NCBI RefSeq assembly: GCF_008629675.1
Contig: NZ_VWOX01000002.1
Span: 372,001-436,000 of the forward strand
Direction: 5' to 3'
From: Roseiconus nitratireducens
Lineage (GTDB): Bacteria; Planctomycetota; Planctomycetia; Pirellulales; Pirellulaceae
Length of the DNA: 64,000 nucleotides
The notes beneath the pieces were generated by a model that had not been told where the DNA came from, ran no database searches, and was given only the letters and a program-made list of their open reading frames with translations. The translations under genes were made by a program, and so were the position numbers. Of this stretch, positions 18,136 to 28,256 are shown one piece after another (position 1 is the stretch's first letter; each line of letters opens with the position of its first letter).

Positions 18136-18275
18136 AATGAGCGGCGCGGCGTTAGCCGCCGGTTGAAGCGAGAAAACCCGCGGCTGACGCCACGCGGCTC
18201 ACCCAGAGTGGCGCCATGTAGGCACTGTCTGGAAACGAGTAGCTACGCTCGCCAGAGCGTGGCTTTCCGCCACGA
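18136..18275 (+). repeat. Dispersed intergenic repeat family II, copy 1
   Basis: AATGAGCGGC, GCCGCCGGT, GCGAGA, AACCCGCGGC, ACGCCACGC, GGCTCACC and AGTGGCG occur in the same order and spacing as at 49228-49348. The copy ends with the 34-base hairpin segment shared with 17069-17102. It is rich in GCGGC palindromes. Confidence 0.75.
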
Positions 18276-18362
18276 TCACGACGGCTGCGACGGGGTTACA
18301 ATGCGGCGGCAAGACGACAGTGCGAGGAAATCCGACAACGCGAACTGGTCAGGATCGAACGT

Positions 18363-20255
18363 ATGCGTATCGCAACGCTCAGAACACTCTTGGTAGTCAG
18401 CGGACTTTTTTCGGGGCTGCTGATTCTCGATCGCCCCGCCGCCGGGCAGACGGCGGAAGATTGGGTGTGCGTCGGCGGCGATCGTGGATGCCGACGCTAT
18501 TCCACGTTGACGCAGATCAATCAATCCAACGTCGATCAGTTGGAGATTGCCTGGACGTATCGCACGGGTGAGTTGATCGATGGCCGCGGACGCATCATTG
18601 AGTGCACCCCGGTGATCGTCGACGGCGTCGTCTATGTCAGCACTGCGAATCGACGTGTCGTCGCACTTGACGGAGCGACCGGTCAAGTGAAGTGGCGGTT
18701 TGATCCTGCCGACCATGGTCCGCTGGCCGGCCCCCTGGCCTCCGGCGGCGTCAACCGCGGAGTCGCCTTTTGGTCCGATGGCATGCCGGACGGCGAACGA
18801 CGCATCCTGCACGGAACGTCGGATGGCCGACTGTTTTCGATCGACGCGCGTTCGGGACAACTGGACGCCGCATTTGGAGCCGAGGGCATCAAGGACCTGA
18901 GAGAGGACTTGGAGCGGGACATTTCGAAACTTCCCTATGGACCCACCTCCGCCCCAGCGGTCGTCGGAGACGTCGTCGTCTTGGGAGTCTCCAACGGTGA
19001 AGGCCCGGGTTTGGCGGCGCCCGGTGACATCCGCGCCTTCGACGTCCGCACCGGCAAGCAGGCATGGCGGTTCCACACCGTGCCGCGGCCGGGCGAATTC
19101 GGGAACGACACATGGCGCAACGATGGCTGGAAGAATCGGGGCGGCGCCAACGCCTGGGGGGGAGCCAGCGTTGACACCGATCGGGGCCTGGTTTTTGTCG
19201 CCTTGGGTTCGGCGGCGTTTGACTTTTATGGAGGCGATCGTCAGGGAGACAACTTGTTTGCGAATTGCGTGCTGGCGCTGGACGCATCGACGGGACGCCG
19301 ACGTTGGCATTTTCAAACGCTGCGGCACGACTTATGGGACCACGACTTGCCGGTCTACCCGACGCTTGTCACCGTGACACGCGGGGAACGTGTGGTGGCC
19401 GCCGTTGCGCAGGTCACCAAAACAGGTTTCGTTTACGTGCTCGATCGCGAAACGGGTGAGCCGCTGTTTCCGATTCGCGAGGTTTCCGTTCCCGCTTCAG
19501 ATGTGCCTGGAGAAGTCGCTGCCAAGACGCAACCCGTTCCGACCTTGCCGCCGCCGTTTGCTGCCCAGTCCTTTGACGAAACGAACGTGACAAACATTGG
19601 CCCGGCAAATCGCCAGAGCGTGTTGGACCAATTGACGAAGCTTCGCAGTGGTCCGGCTTTCAATCCGCCCAGCCTGCAGGGGACGGTCGTGATCCCGGGC
19701 TATCACGGCGGAGCCAACTGGTCGGGCGCATCCTTTGATCCGACCACGTCCACGCTTTACGTCAATTCGACAAACCTCCCCAACGTCGTCCAACTGAAGG
19801 AGGCACCACCGGACAGTCGCTACCGGTACCAACATCTGGGGTACACGCAATTGCGTGACTCGGAAGGCTATCCCGCCATCCAACCGCCCTGGGGACAACT
19901 CAACGCGATTGACTTGAACTCGGGGCAGTTTCGCTGGCGCTCGACGCTGGGCGAATACCCCGAACTGACCGCGCGGGGTATTCCACCCACCGGGACGGAA
20001 AACTTTGGCGGGTCGATCGTCACCGCGGGCGGCCTGGTATTCATCGGCGCGACCAAGGACGAGCGATTTCGCGCGTTCGACAAGCAGACCGGCCAGAAGT
20101 TGTGGGAAGTCCAATTGGACGCGGGAGCCTACGCCACGCCGGCGACCTATCAGACGGCGGGGAAGCAGTTTGTCATCGTCGCGGCCGGGGGGGCCGGGAA
20201 GCTGGGGACCCGCGCCGGGGACGCCTTCTACGCCTTCGCGCTGCCGTCAAATTGA
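18363..20255 (+). CDS. PQQ-dependent quinoprotein dehydrogenase
   Basis: 630 residues. The signal peptide is at about 1-28 (VVSGLFSGLLILDRPAAGQ), so the protein is periplasmic. It is followed by an eight-bladed beta-propeller with repeated PQQ-type blades: 'VVALDGATGQVKWRF', 'DARSGQLDAAFG', 'VLALDASTGRRRW', 'YVLDRETGEPLF', 'DKQTGQKLWEV'. It resembles membrane-bound glucose/quinate-type dehydrogenases, which oxidise sugars or polyols and pass electrons to quinone. It lacks the N-terminal membrane helices of E. coli Gcd and any cytochrome c motif (CxxCH). The substrate is not readable from sequence. Confidence 0.9.
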   Translation: MRIATLRTLLVVSGLFSGLLILDRPAAGQTAEDWVCVGGDRGCRRYSTLTQINQSNVDQLEIAWTYRTGELIDGRGRIIECTPVIVDGVVYVSTANRRVVALDGATGQVKWRFDPADHGPLAGPLASGGVNRGVAFWSDGMPDGERRILHGTSDGRLFSIDARSGQLDAAFGAEGIKDLREDLERDISKLPYGPTSAPAVVGDVVVLGVSNGEGPGLAAPGDIRAFDVRTGKQAWRFHTVPRPGEFGNDTWRNDGWKNRGGANAWGGASVDTDRGLVFVALGSAAFDFYGGDRQGDNLFANCVLALDASTGRRRWHFQTLRHDLWDHDLPVYPTLVTVTRGERVVAAVAQVTKTGFVYVLDRETGEPLFPIREVSVPASDVPGEVAAKTQPVPTLPPPFAAQSFDETNVTNIGPANRQSVLDQLTKLRSGPAFNPPSLQGTVVIPGYHGGANWSGASFDPTTSTLYVNSTNLPNVVQLKEAPPDSRYRYQHLGYTQLRDSEGYPAIQPPWGQLNAIDLNSGQFRWRSTLGEYPELTARGIPPTGTENFGGSIVTAGGLVFIGATKDERFRAFDKQTGQKLWEVQLDAGAYATPATYQTAGKQFVIVAAGGAGKLGTRAGDAFYAFALPSN

Positions 20256-20602
20256 TTTGCTCGGCAAGACCAGTCGGAACGATTCGAACCACGTGTCGTC
20301 CCGGTGGTGAAACGGAGTTCGATCCGCCAACGTGCGGCAAGGACCGACGGAATGAAGCATTTGGCGTTCTGGAGACTGCAGCGACGGGTGCGACTGGCGG
20401 CGACGACGGTCAACGTGGCAACCGATATACGCCTCACAACCGACGGTCGGAGGGGCCGGCAACCGACCAGATTCGTTGACCGGTCATTTCCAGACGACTA
20501 CCATTGGTTGGGTGTCTCGCTTTGTCGCATGAACGGAACGGTGACGGCGGCGCAGGGTTTGGCGCCGCGGATCGGACACGCTCTTTTCTGGCTTCTTCTT
20601 TG
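20256..20602. other. Intergenic region before the kinase gene
   Basis: 347 bases. I see no gene, repeat or strong hairpin. An in-frame extension of the kinase frame to 20504 looks non-coding. Confidence 0.5.
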
Positions 20603-23512
20603 ATGGACAGCAACGACCCCTCTGCGACGGATCAGACCGTCCACCGTCGAATCGGCGCTGGATCGGGTGGAGATGGTGAGTCGGCGTCCAGCCAAAAGCT
20701 CAACGGAGGAGACTTTGCGATTGACGGTCTGGAGGAGGGGCTGCAAGAGGCCCAGACGGTCATCAAACAGACCAGCGACTCCAACCGCAGGGAGTCCAAG
20801 CCGGTTGGCAGGACCCCGGCTGAAGTCGCGAAGGTTTTGGTCGGCCAGACACTGAACCAATACTTCCTGGATCAGATGATTGGCGGCGGCGGCATGGGAG
20901 CCGTCTTTCGGGCCCACGATCAGCAGCTGGACCGCGTCGTCGCGCTCAAGGTGATTCCCTTTGTCGGAAATGACCCGGAGTTGCAGCGGAGGTTTCGCAA
21001 CGAGGCGCAAAATGCGGCCAAGCTGGATCACCCGCGGATCGCCCGGATCTTTGATGCCGGCAGCCACGGCGACTGGCACTACATCGTCTTCGAATACATC
21101 CAGGGAACGAATCTGCGTGACCTGATTCAGTCCCAGGGCCCGCTGACCTTGGACGACGCCGTTTTCTACACGGCGCAGGTCGCCGAAGCGATCGATCACG
21201 CGTCGCAGCGGGGGATCGTTCACCGCGACATCAAACCATCGAATGTCCTGATTGCCGACGACGGATCGGTGAAATTGGTCGACATGGGATTGGCGCGAAG
21301 CGACAACCTGGATTTGAGCGAGGACATGACCGCCAGCGGCGTGACCTTGGGGACCTTCGATTACATCTCACCCGAACAGGCGTTGGATCCTCGTGACGCC
21401 GACGTCCGCAGCGATCTGTACTCGCTCGGCTGCACCTTCTACTTCATGTTGACCGGTGAGGCGCCCTATCACGGCGGGACGATGCTGCAAAAGTTGCTCA
21501 GCCACGGCAACGCCCCGCTGCCCAACCCCCAGTCGTTGCGAAAAGATCTTCCCGACGAATTTGTGGCGGTCGTGCACCGCATGATGGCCAAGGAGCCCAA
21601 GGCCCGCTACCAAAACGCCAGCGACTTACTGGCCGACCTGAACGAACTGGCCTTTCGCTTCCAGCTGAAACGTTCCAAGGCGACCGCGGCGATTGCCCCG
21701 CCCCCGATCAACGAAGGGCTGCAGCGGTTGCAAACGCACCTGCCGTGGATGATCGCCGTGCTCCTGGTGTTGATGATCGCCGGCTACCTGGAACTGCAGT
21801 CGACGGCGATCAACGATTCCTTTGCGGTCGAACGCCGCAGCGGCATGGTGACTGACACGTCGACCGGTTTTGACGACGACTCGGGCGGTTCGGCGATCCG
21901 CAATGCATCGGGCGGTTCGACATCGAGCCGCGGGGATGCTGCCCAGGGGCCAGCATCACCGACCGACGAAGCCTCGGGTAGTGAGTCCGAAGTTTCCTCC
22001 ACCGATTCACTCGCCGGCGATCCGACCGAGCAGCGGCGTTCGATGCAAAGTTCGGACTCGGAGAGAATCGCCGCTTCAGCGGCCAAGCCTCCACCGCTGG
22101 TCGACGAGCTACCGCTTCCGATCGCGGACCGCGACAGCGAGGACGGCGACGGACGATCACCCGCCATGAGTGAGATCAACCCGTCCGTCGGTCCAGCATC
22201 GGAAAAGCTGTCCGGCGACGGCAGCAACGCCGCCGGCGGGGGCCCGGCCGAGACCGCAATCGGGTCCATCGGGAGCGCCGTCGACACGCCGGAATCCGAT
22301 CCGGTGGGCGGCCTCCCGGCACCCGAAGCCGTTCGGATTGTCCCACAAAGTCTGCTGGCACTCGCCCAGCAAGTCGATCAGGTCGATCGAGATACCGACG
22401 GTGCCATCCTGGCGTCCACGCTCCCCGACGCGCTGGACCTGGCGATGCGATTCGGCGTGTTGCGTGTTGAGTTCGCGACCGCCGAGATCGTTACCGGACC
22501 GGTCTCGCTTCCCTCGGACAACATGTCCTTCGTCTCGACGGTCGGACGGACCAGCGTCCGGATGGTGTCCACCGATCCGATGGCGATTGGCCGCAGCGAG
22601 CTTTTGAACATCGGCAATAACCGCGCCCGGTTCGAGAATCTGGACTTTCAATGGGAATTGACCGGCGACCAGGTGGACGGCGGCGCGATGTTCGTCGTCA
22701 ACGACAACCGATTGGTGCGATTCAGCAATTGCACGTTCACGCTGGTCAATCGAGCCAACCATGATCGCGTGGTCTTCTTCCAAATCGTGACCGACCCGGA
22801 AGCGCTTCCCGAATCCGACACGCTGCCGGGGCGCATCTTCAATCCCAATGAGCGGGCGCTGCCCTTGGTCGCGATCCAGCTGGATGACTGCATCGCCCGT
22901 GGTGAGGCAACGTTTATCTCAATGGACTACGCGGTCGCACTGCAGCTGGTCTGGAACAACGGATTGCTGGCCATCAACGGTCGTTTGATCGAGACTTTCG
23001 GGGCTCGCGTGCGTCCGCCGATGACCAGTGGCCCGATGCAGTTGGCGCTCTCCAACGTCACCGCGGAGATCCCCGGCGGTTTGATCCGCATGCGATTGGG
23101 TCCCAGCGGCGTGTTCCCGGTCCCCATCGAGCGCCAGGCCAACCAGTGCGTCTTTCTGGTCGATGAGGGCCAGCCGCATGTGGAGATTGCCGGGACCGAC
23201 ACGCTGGCGTCGCCTTCGTCACTGCTGACGTGGCGTGGTGAGGAGAATGCGTATGTGGTGACGCCTCCGACGTTGAGCGATCCGCTGCTGTTGATTTCCG
23301 ACCTGGAAGGCAACAGTCGGGTGACGACCATGGCAGATCTGCAATCGGATCGGCTGACTTGGTCCAGCGAAAGGAGCCCCGGTTGGTCGGTCTACTGGTC
23401 GATGCCACGGTCCTCCATTCCCGCTTACCATCGGCGCACACCGGCGGACTACCGTCAGGACGGCGCGGTGGTCCGCGGCTTTGACGAAGCGGATCTGCCG
23501 CCACTGCCCTGA
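20603..23512 (+). CDS. Transmembrane Ser/Thr protein kinase with exported-type C-terminal domain
   Basis: 969 residues from the ATG at 20603. Kinase domain about residues 88-345: glycine loop GGGGMGAV (93-100), VALK lysine near 115, catalytic loop HRDIKPSN near 206, and DMG in place of DFG near 226, followed by 'GTFDYISPEQA'. One transmembrane helix lies at about 381-396. After it come about 160 Ser/Gly/Glu-rich linker residues, then a beta-rich domain with repeats like 'VRFSNCTF' and 'ARFENLDF' suggesting a right-handed beta-helix outside the membrane. It is a planctomycete PknB-like receptor kinase that may sense an external ligand and phosphorylate cytosolic targets. A start at 20504 is less likely. 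Confidence 0.9.
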   Translation: MDSNDPSATDQTVHRRIGAGSGGDGESASSQKLNGGDFAIDGLEEGLQEAQTVIKQTSDSNRRESKPVGRTPAEVAKVLVGQTLNQYFLDQMIGGGGMGAVFRAHDQQLDRVVALKVIPFVGNDPELQRRFRNEAQNAAKLDHPRIARIFDAGSHGDWHYIVFEYIQGTNLRDLIQSQGPLTLDDAVFYTAQVAEAIDHASQRGIVHRDIKPSNVLIADDGSVKLVDMGLARSDNLDLSEDMTASGVTLGTFDYISPEQALDPRDADVRSDLYSLGCTFYFMLTGEAPYHGGTMLQKLLSHGNAPLPNPQSLRKDLPDEFVAVVHRMMAKEPKARYQNASDLLADLNELAFRFQLKRSKATAAIAPPPINEGLQRLQTHLPWMIAVLLVLMIAGYLELQSTAINDSFAVERRSGMVTDTSTGFDDDSGGSAIRNASGGSTSSRGDAAQGPASPTDEASGSESEVSSTDSLAGDPTEQRRSMQSSDSERIAASAAKPPPLVDELPLPIADRDSEDGDGRSPAMSEINPSVGPASEKLSGDGSNAAGGGPAETAIGSIGSAVDTPESDPVGGLPAPEAVRIVPQSLLALAQQVDQVDRDTDGAILASTLPDALDLAMRFGVLRVEFATAEIVTGPVSLPSDNMSFVSTVGRTSVRMVSTDPMAIGRSELLNIGNNRARFENLDFQWELTGDQVDGGAMFVVNDNRLVRFSNCTFTLVNRANHDRVVFFQIVTDPEALPESDTLPGRIFNPNERALPLVAIQLDDCIARGEATFISMDYAVALQLVWNNGLLAINGRLIETFGARVRPPMTSGPMQLALSNVTAEIPGGLIRMRLGPSGVFPVPIERQANQCVFLVDEGQPHVEIAGTDTLASPSSLLTWRGEENAYVVTPPTLSDPLLLISDLEGNSRVTTMADLQSDRLTWSSERSPGWSVYWSMPRSSIPAYHRRTPADYRQDGAVVRGFDEADLPPLP

Positions 23513-23818
23513 TGACGGGACCATCGTGGGGCGTCTTTTTGACGCGACCTGAATCCCCATGGGAAGCGTACCATCTGGGCCAGCCAACGGATTGCGGCGG
23601 TCCGAACGCCGTCGACGGTGGTTGAACTGATCTCCGGCGGCCCTTGCCGATCCGGACTCGTCGGAGAATCTGGCTCGGGTTACCAGGCGGATTCCCGGGT
23701 GAATTTCCGGGCGGGGGGCACCCGCGGCAATCCGGTATCCGCACGGTGGCGGCCCTGATATCCTGTGTGGGGAAATCCCCCGTGGCATCATTCGTTCATC
23801 TAGTGCAATGGAAGTTAT
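23513..23818. other. Intergenic region between kinase gene and moxR
   Basis: 306 bases. A short GCGTC-TTTTT-GACGC hairpin at 23531-23545 follows the kinase stop and could be a weak terminator. Otherwise it presumably holds the promoter for the seven-gene moxR cassette, which I cannot place. Confidence 0.4.
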
Positions 23819-24907
23819 ATGTCGGCCGAGGCGACCAGGGACACAATGGAAAATGGCGAACGCAACGCCGGAGAACTGTCGGCGGCCGATGCGGGTCGAC
23901 TGAACGCGGCGAAGAAGCAGATCGGCGACGAGTTGGGAAAGGTGATTGTCGGTCAACAGGATGTGATCGACGAAATCATGATCGGACTGTTCAGCCGCGG
24001 CCACGTGCTGCTGGAGGGCGTTCCCGGCTTGGCCAAGACACTGATGATCAGCACGCTGGCCCGCACGATGGATCTGGCGTTTTCGCGTATCCAGTTCACG
24101 CCCGACCTGATGCCCGCCGACGTCACCGGGACTGAGATCATCGAAGAGGACCGGTCGACCGGGCACCGCGATTTTCGATTCATGAAGGGTCCGCTGTTCG
24201 CCAACATCATCCTGGCCGACGAAATCAACCGGACTCCGCCCAAGACCCAGGCGTCTTTGCTGGAAGCAATGCAGGAGCGGCAGGTGACCGTGGGCCGCAC
24301 GCCGCACGAATTGCCCAACCCGTTCTTCGTGCTGGCAACGCAAAACCCCATTGAACAAGAAGGCACCTACCCGCTGCCAGAGGCGCAGCAGGACCGGTTC
24401 ATGTTCAAGGTCTTTGTTCAATACCCGTCGTTTGACGAAGAGTTCGAAGTGGCGCGGCGGACGACCGGGACTGACGTGCACAACGTCCAACCGGTGCTCA
24501 ACGCCGAAGAGATCATCAAGCTGCAAGACCTGGTGCGACGCGTCCCGGTCAGCGACCACGTCGTCCGCTATGCCCTCTCACTGGTGCGGCAAACACGCGT
24601 CGGAGACGAAGGCGTGCCCGACTTTGTTGACGAACTGGTTGGTTGGGGCGCCGGTCCCCGTGCTGTCCAGTTTCTGATCCTGGGTGGGAAAGCCCGGGCA
24701 TTGCTGGAAGGTCGATTCCATGTCGCGATCGAGGACATTCAAAAGCTTGCCAAGCCGGTTCTCCGTCACCGCATGGTGGTCAATTTTGCGGCCGAAAGCG
24801 ATGGCGTCAGCAGCGACAACGTGATCGATCGCATTGTTGCGGCGACCCCGACGACCGAAGACGAGCTCTCACGCGATGCCCGATTCCAAAAAATATTTGC
24901 GTCCTGA
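23819..24907 (+). CDS. MoxR-family AAA+ ATPase
   Basis: 362 residues. Walker A is GVPGLAKT (about 67-74) and Walker B is LADEINR (about 131-137), with the MoxR signatures '[15 protein letters not shown]', '[16 protein letters not shown]', '[22 protein letters not shown]'. MoxR proteins are cytosolic chaperone ATPases that act on partner VWA proteins, often in membrane or metal-centre maturation. It starts the cassette; GGAAG lies just before the ATG. Its end overlaps the DUF58 gene by 32 bases, so the two are coupled. Confidence 0.96.
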   Translation: MSAEATRDTMENGERNAGELSAADAGRLNAAKKQIGDELGKVIVGQQDVIDEIMIGLFSRGHVLLEGVPGLAKTLMISTLARTMDLAFSRIQFTPDLMPADVTGTEIIEEDRSTGHRDFRFMKGPLFANIILADEINRTPPKTQASLLEAMQERQVTVGRTPHELPNPFFVLATQNPIEQEGTYPLPEAQQDRFMFKVFVQYPSFDEEFEVARRTTGTDVHNVQPVLNAEEIIKLQDLVRRVPVSDHVVRYALSLVRQTRVGDEGVPDFVDELVGWGAGPRAVQFLILGGKARALLEGRFHVAIEDIQKLAKPVLRHRMVVNFAAESDGVSSDNVIDRIVAATPTTEDELSRDARFQKIFAS

Positions 24908-25778
24908 AGTCACGCAGCGGATCCGTCGGCTGGAGCTGACGGCCAGGCGGGTGGTGGAAGGATTTCTTTCGGGAATGCACCGCAGCCCCTACTTCGGCCA
25001 GTCGATCGAATTCCTGCAGCACCGCCAGTACCACCCGGGCGATGAGATCCGTCACATCGACTGGAAGGTCTACGCCCGGCAGGACCGGCTGCACGTCAAG
25101 CAGTACGAGGAAGAAACCAATCTGCGGCTGACGCTGTTGGTCGATCGCAGCGCGAGCATGGCGTACGGTGACGGCGAGTCGAACAAGTTTGACTTCTCCG
25201 CATCGATTGCGGCCTCGCTGGCTTACCTGGCGCTTCGCCAAAAAGACGCCTGCGGCTTGATCACCTTCGACACCGAGGTGGGTGCCAGCGTCCCCGCCAA
25301 GAGCAACCAGCAGCAACTGGCGCGGATCCTTTCGTTGTTGGAAGACGTCGGCGCAGACGGTCGAACGGAATTTGTCCGCGTTGCCAAACAGGTCGGGCAG
25401 TTGATCCCCCGACGTGGCCTGGTCGTCATTATCTCGGACTTGCTGGGCGTCGATTCGCTTGTCGAAGGGCTGCGCGTGCTGCGTTCACGCGGTCACGACG
25501 TCGCGTTGTTTCACGTGCTTCACAATGACGAGATCGATTTTCCCTTCAGCGGTTCGACGCGATTCGAAGCGCTGGAGAGTGACGACCTGTTGAACTGCAA
25601 CCCTCGCGCGCTCCGCGAGGGCTACCTACAGGCGTTGGACGACTTTTTGACCTCCACGCGACGGGCCTGTGGGCGTCTTTCGATCGACTACGTGCAGGTG
25701 CGGACCAGCGAACCGCTGGACGCGCTGCTGGCAAAGTTTCTGTCGCATCGAATCTCGCTGCCCAAGTTGCGACGGTAA
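24876..25778 (+). CDS. DUF58 (VWA-like) protein
   Basis: 300 residues. The DUF58 core motif '[20 protein letters not shown]' is near residues 51-70, followed by a VWA-like segment with the metal-site-like '[11 protein letters not shown]' near 90-100. Start ATG at 24876, inside the end of the moxR gene. DUF58 proteins are the standard second gene of MoxR operons and probably bind the AAA+ partner. The product is soluble and has no signal peptide. The stop is followed directly by an AAGGAGG ribosome-binding site for the next gene. Confidence 0.93.
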   Translation: MPDSKKYLRPEVTQRIRRLELTARRVVEGFLSGMHRSPYFGQSIEFLQHRQYHPGDEIRHIDWKVYARQDRLHVKQYEEETNLRLTLLVDRSASMAYGDGESNKFDFSASIAASLAYLALRQKDACGLITFDTEVGASVPAKSNQQQLARILSLLEDVGADGRTEFVRVAKQVGQLIPRRGLVVIISDLLGVDSLVEGLRVLRSRGHDVALFHVLHNDEIDFPFSGSTRFEALESDDLLNCNPRALREGYLQALDDFLTSTRRACGRLSIDYVQVRTSEPLDALLAKFLSHRISLPKLRR

Positions 25779-25793
25779 GGAGGCCACCCGATC

Positions 25794-28256
25794 ATGTTTT
25801 TGTACCCCGCTCTGCTTGCCGGATTCGCCTTCGTGGCCGTCCCGCTATTGGTGCACCTGATCAACATGCTCCGGCATCGGCGGCAACGCTGGGCGGCCAT
25901 GGAGTTCTTGCTTGCCAGTTATCGCAAGCAGAAAAAGTGGCTGCGGATGCGACAATTGCTGTTGCTGCTGGCTCGCCTGGCCGTTGCGTTCTTGTTGGTC
26001 GCCCTGCTGTGCGGCTGGACCGGCGGGCGGCGATTGCTAAGCGTTCTCGGCGGCCAAACGACCCACCACATTGTTGTCTTGGACGACAGCTATTCGATGG
26101 GCGACCAGAGCGGCAGCGGCGAAATCACCGCCTACGGCAGAGCCCGGTTGGCGCTTCAGCAGCTGACCCGGCAGTTGGCCGGAGATGAAGGCAATCACCA
26201 GTTGACCGTGATGCGCGCCAGCCGCGCTGCCTTGGCGATGCGGGGCGGCAGCGATTCCGGTGACGCTGCCGCCGACTTGTCGGCGCGAACGGTCAACAGT
26301 GACGCCGGACTGATCGCGCGGGTGATGTCGACGGACGCATCGCCGATCCGCACCGACCTCGTTTCGGCCTTGGATTTGGCAGCGGAGTTGGCCGAGGCAA
26401 GCTCGGCCGACGAACAAAAGCTTTACATTGCCAGCGACTTTCGTCAGCGAGACTGGGAGTCCTCGGAACGTCTGGCCGAATCGATGCGACGGTTTGCCGG
26501 CGACGACGTTGAGATTCGAATGATCGATTGCGCGGCGCGTCCGGAAGCCAATCTGGCCATCACGGCACTTGCCCCGGTCCGTGACGTGTGGGTCGCCGGC
26601 GTCCCGGTGGTCGTCCGCGTCAGCATCAAGAATTACGGTCAGGTCCCGGCGGAGAACGTCACGATGGCCTGCCGAGTGATCCGCTACGACGAAACCGTTT
26701 CGTCGGTCGATCCGTCTCGCCGAGTCAGCGGCGTGATCGAGAATCTGCCGGGCATGGTCATCGAGTCATTGGCGCCGGGGGCCGAGATCACAAAGTCCTT
26801 TCAGGTCTTTGTCAATCAAACGGGAACCCACGCGATCGAAGTGGAGCTGCCGCCCGATGCGATGTCCATCGACAACACGCGCGTCTGTACGTTGCCCCTG
26901 TCCGATGTCGAACGGGTGCTGGTGATCGATTCCGATCCCGATCAGTCGGGCGCGTCGACCATCGCCGCCGTGCTGGATCCGGGCAGCCAAGTTCGCATCG
27001 GTGCCGTCCCGGATTTGAAACCACCGGGCTTCCTGCGTCAGGCGACAATCGAAACGTTGACCCCCTATCGGGCGATCTACTTGATCAACTTGCCCGAGAT
27101 CAGCGAAACCTCCGCAGCGGTGCTCCAGGAATACGTCCGGGCCGGCGGCGGGCTGGCGTGGTTCCTCGGGGATCAGGTTCAGCCGCAACGTTACAACAGC
27201 GTGCTGCTCTCTCAACAACGTCAACTACTTCCGGCGCTGCTGGAGTCCATCACACCGTTGGAATCTGGTGGCGCCGCCGACGCCGGTGACCTGGCCTTTG
27301 CCGATCAGGACACCCTGATCGACCCGCTCCGAGGGGCGGGGGATTCCGTGTTGGCGATGGTCGGATTGGCCAAGTCCTGGATCTTTTCCGAAGACGAATC
27401 CGGAACGACAGTCGGATCGCCGCCAGACGGGCCCAACGCGAATCCCAGTGATCAAGTTCGATTTCGCAGTGTCCTGCGCCGCCGTGACGGCCGGCCGCTG
27501 GTGACCGAACACACCTCAGGGGCGGGAACCGTCGTCACCGTTCTGACCGGGTTGGACCCGGCCTGGACCAACTGGGCCGGAGATCCAACATTCGTGCCGT
27601 TCATGTTGCTCGCCAACGCCCGACTTTGGAGCGGCGCCGCCGCGGCGACGTCCCGAACGGTCGATAGCCCGTTGGAGCAGCGGTTCTCCCTGCGAGAGTT
27701 TTTTCCGGAGGTCAAATTGTTGACACCCGTTCAATCGCCTCCGCGGGTGACCATCGAGATGACCGCCGAATCGGACGACTCCGATTCAGCTTCCCAGACG
27801 GCTTCGATCATTCTGGATCCGGTCGAGTGGCTGATCGCCGGCCAGTCCAACGTCGATGACCTGCTTCAACCTGGCGTCACCGAGTGGGGGCTGCTGCGTG
27901 CCGAGGGCGGTGGCAAGGTGATTCCGACCGCGACCGTCATCGAAAACGGAGAAGGCGATTTGCAGCGAGCGGATGCAGCGGAGATTCAGCGTGCCTTGTT
28001 GCCGTTGGAAGTGGAATTCGTCTCCAGCGATGACTGGAACCAACAAACCCAGTTGGCCGGCAGCTCCAGCATCGCGCTCATGTTGTTGGCGATCTTGGGA
28101 CTGTTGTTGGCTGCCGAACAGGCGTTGGCCTACTGGGCCAGCTATCACAGTTCCGGCGAGACGCGTTCGCCGGCCGAACTAGGACATCTCGGTGGACGTC
28201 GTCCAGCCTTCGGGCTCGATGCCGGTTCGACGACTTCGGCGGGAGGAAAGGCGTGA
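25794..28256 (+). CDS. BatA-type membrane protein with VWA domain
   Basis: 820 residues. The N-terminal BatA region (MFLYPALLAGFAFVAVPLLVHLINML, then RHRRQRWAAMEFLL) contains a helix, followed by a second helix near residues 55-75. Next is a VWA-type domain with 'VVLDDSYSMGD' as MIDAS start, then a CARDB/Ig-like stretch ('SIKNYGQVPAENVTMACRV'), a GATase-like region ('LQEYVRAGGGLAWFLGD') and a C-terminal helix (ALMLLAILGLLLAAEQAL). A perfect AAGGAGG lies 9 bases before the ATG. The protein is anchored in the cytoplasmic membrane, with its loops probably periplasmic. It is the third gene of the cassette and is coupled to the next gene. Confidence 0.9.
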   Translation: MFLYPALLAGFAFVAVPLLVHLINMLRHRRQRWAAMEFLLASYRKQKKWLRMRQLLLLLARLAVAFLLVALLCGWTGGRRLLSVLGGQTTHHIVVLDDSYSMGDQSGSGEITAYGRARLALQQLTRQLAGDEGNHQLTVMRASRAALAMRGGSDSGDAAADLSARTVNSDAGLIARVMSTDASPIRTDLVSALDLAAELAEASSADEQKLYIASDFRQRDWESSERLAESMRRFAGDDVEIRMIDCAARPEANLAITALAPVRDVWVAGVPVVVRVSIKNYGQVPAENVTMACRVIRYDETVSSVDPSRRVSGVIENLPGMVIESLAPGAEITKSFQVFVNQTGTHAIEVELPPDAMSIDNTRVCTLPLSDVERVLVIDSDPDQSGASTIAAVLDPGSQVRIGAVPDLKPPGFLRQATIETLTPYRAIYLINLPEISETSAAVLQEYVRAGGGLAWFLGDQVQPQRYNSVLLSQQRQLLPALLESITPLESGGAADAGDLAFADQDTLIDPLRGAGDSVLAMVGLAKSWIFSEDESGTTVGSPPDGPNANPSDQVRFRSVLRRRDGRPLVTEHTSGAGTVVTVLTGLDPAWTNWAGDPTFVPFMLLANARLWSGAAAATSRTVDSPLEQRFSLREFFPEVKLLTPVQSPPRVTIEMTAESDDSDSASQTASIILDPVEWLIAGQSNVDDLLQPGVTEWGLLRAEGGGKVIPTATVIENGEGDLQRADAAEIQRALLPLEVEFVSSDDWNQQTQLAGSSSIALMLLAILGLLLAAEQALAYWASYHSSGETRSPAELGHLGGRRPAFGLDAGSTTSAGGKA

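Larger units (their letters stand above)
17825..18362. other. Divergent intergenic region with operator-like sites and repeats
   Basis: 538 bases between a small exported-protein gene and the PQQ dehydrogenase gene. It holds two LacI-family-like operator sequences inside a 13-bp-stem hairpin (18048-18091) and a family II repeat (18136-18275). No gene is convincing. Confidence 0.6.

Noticed and set aside
20270-20300. Possible tRNA T-loop (GGTTCGAATC on the minus strand)
   Set aside because: No acceptor stem, D-arm or anticodon arm can be drawn around it.
20504-20602. N-terminal extension of the kinase
   Set aside because: 33 residues without conserved features. The ATG at 20603 fits better.
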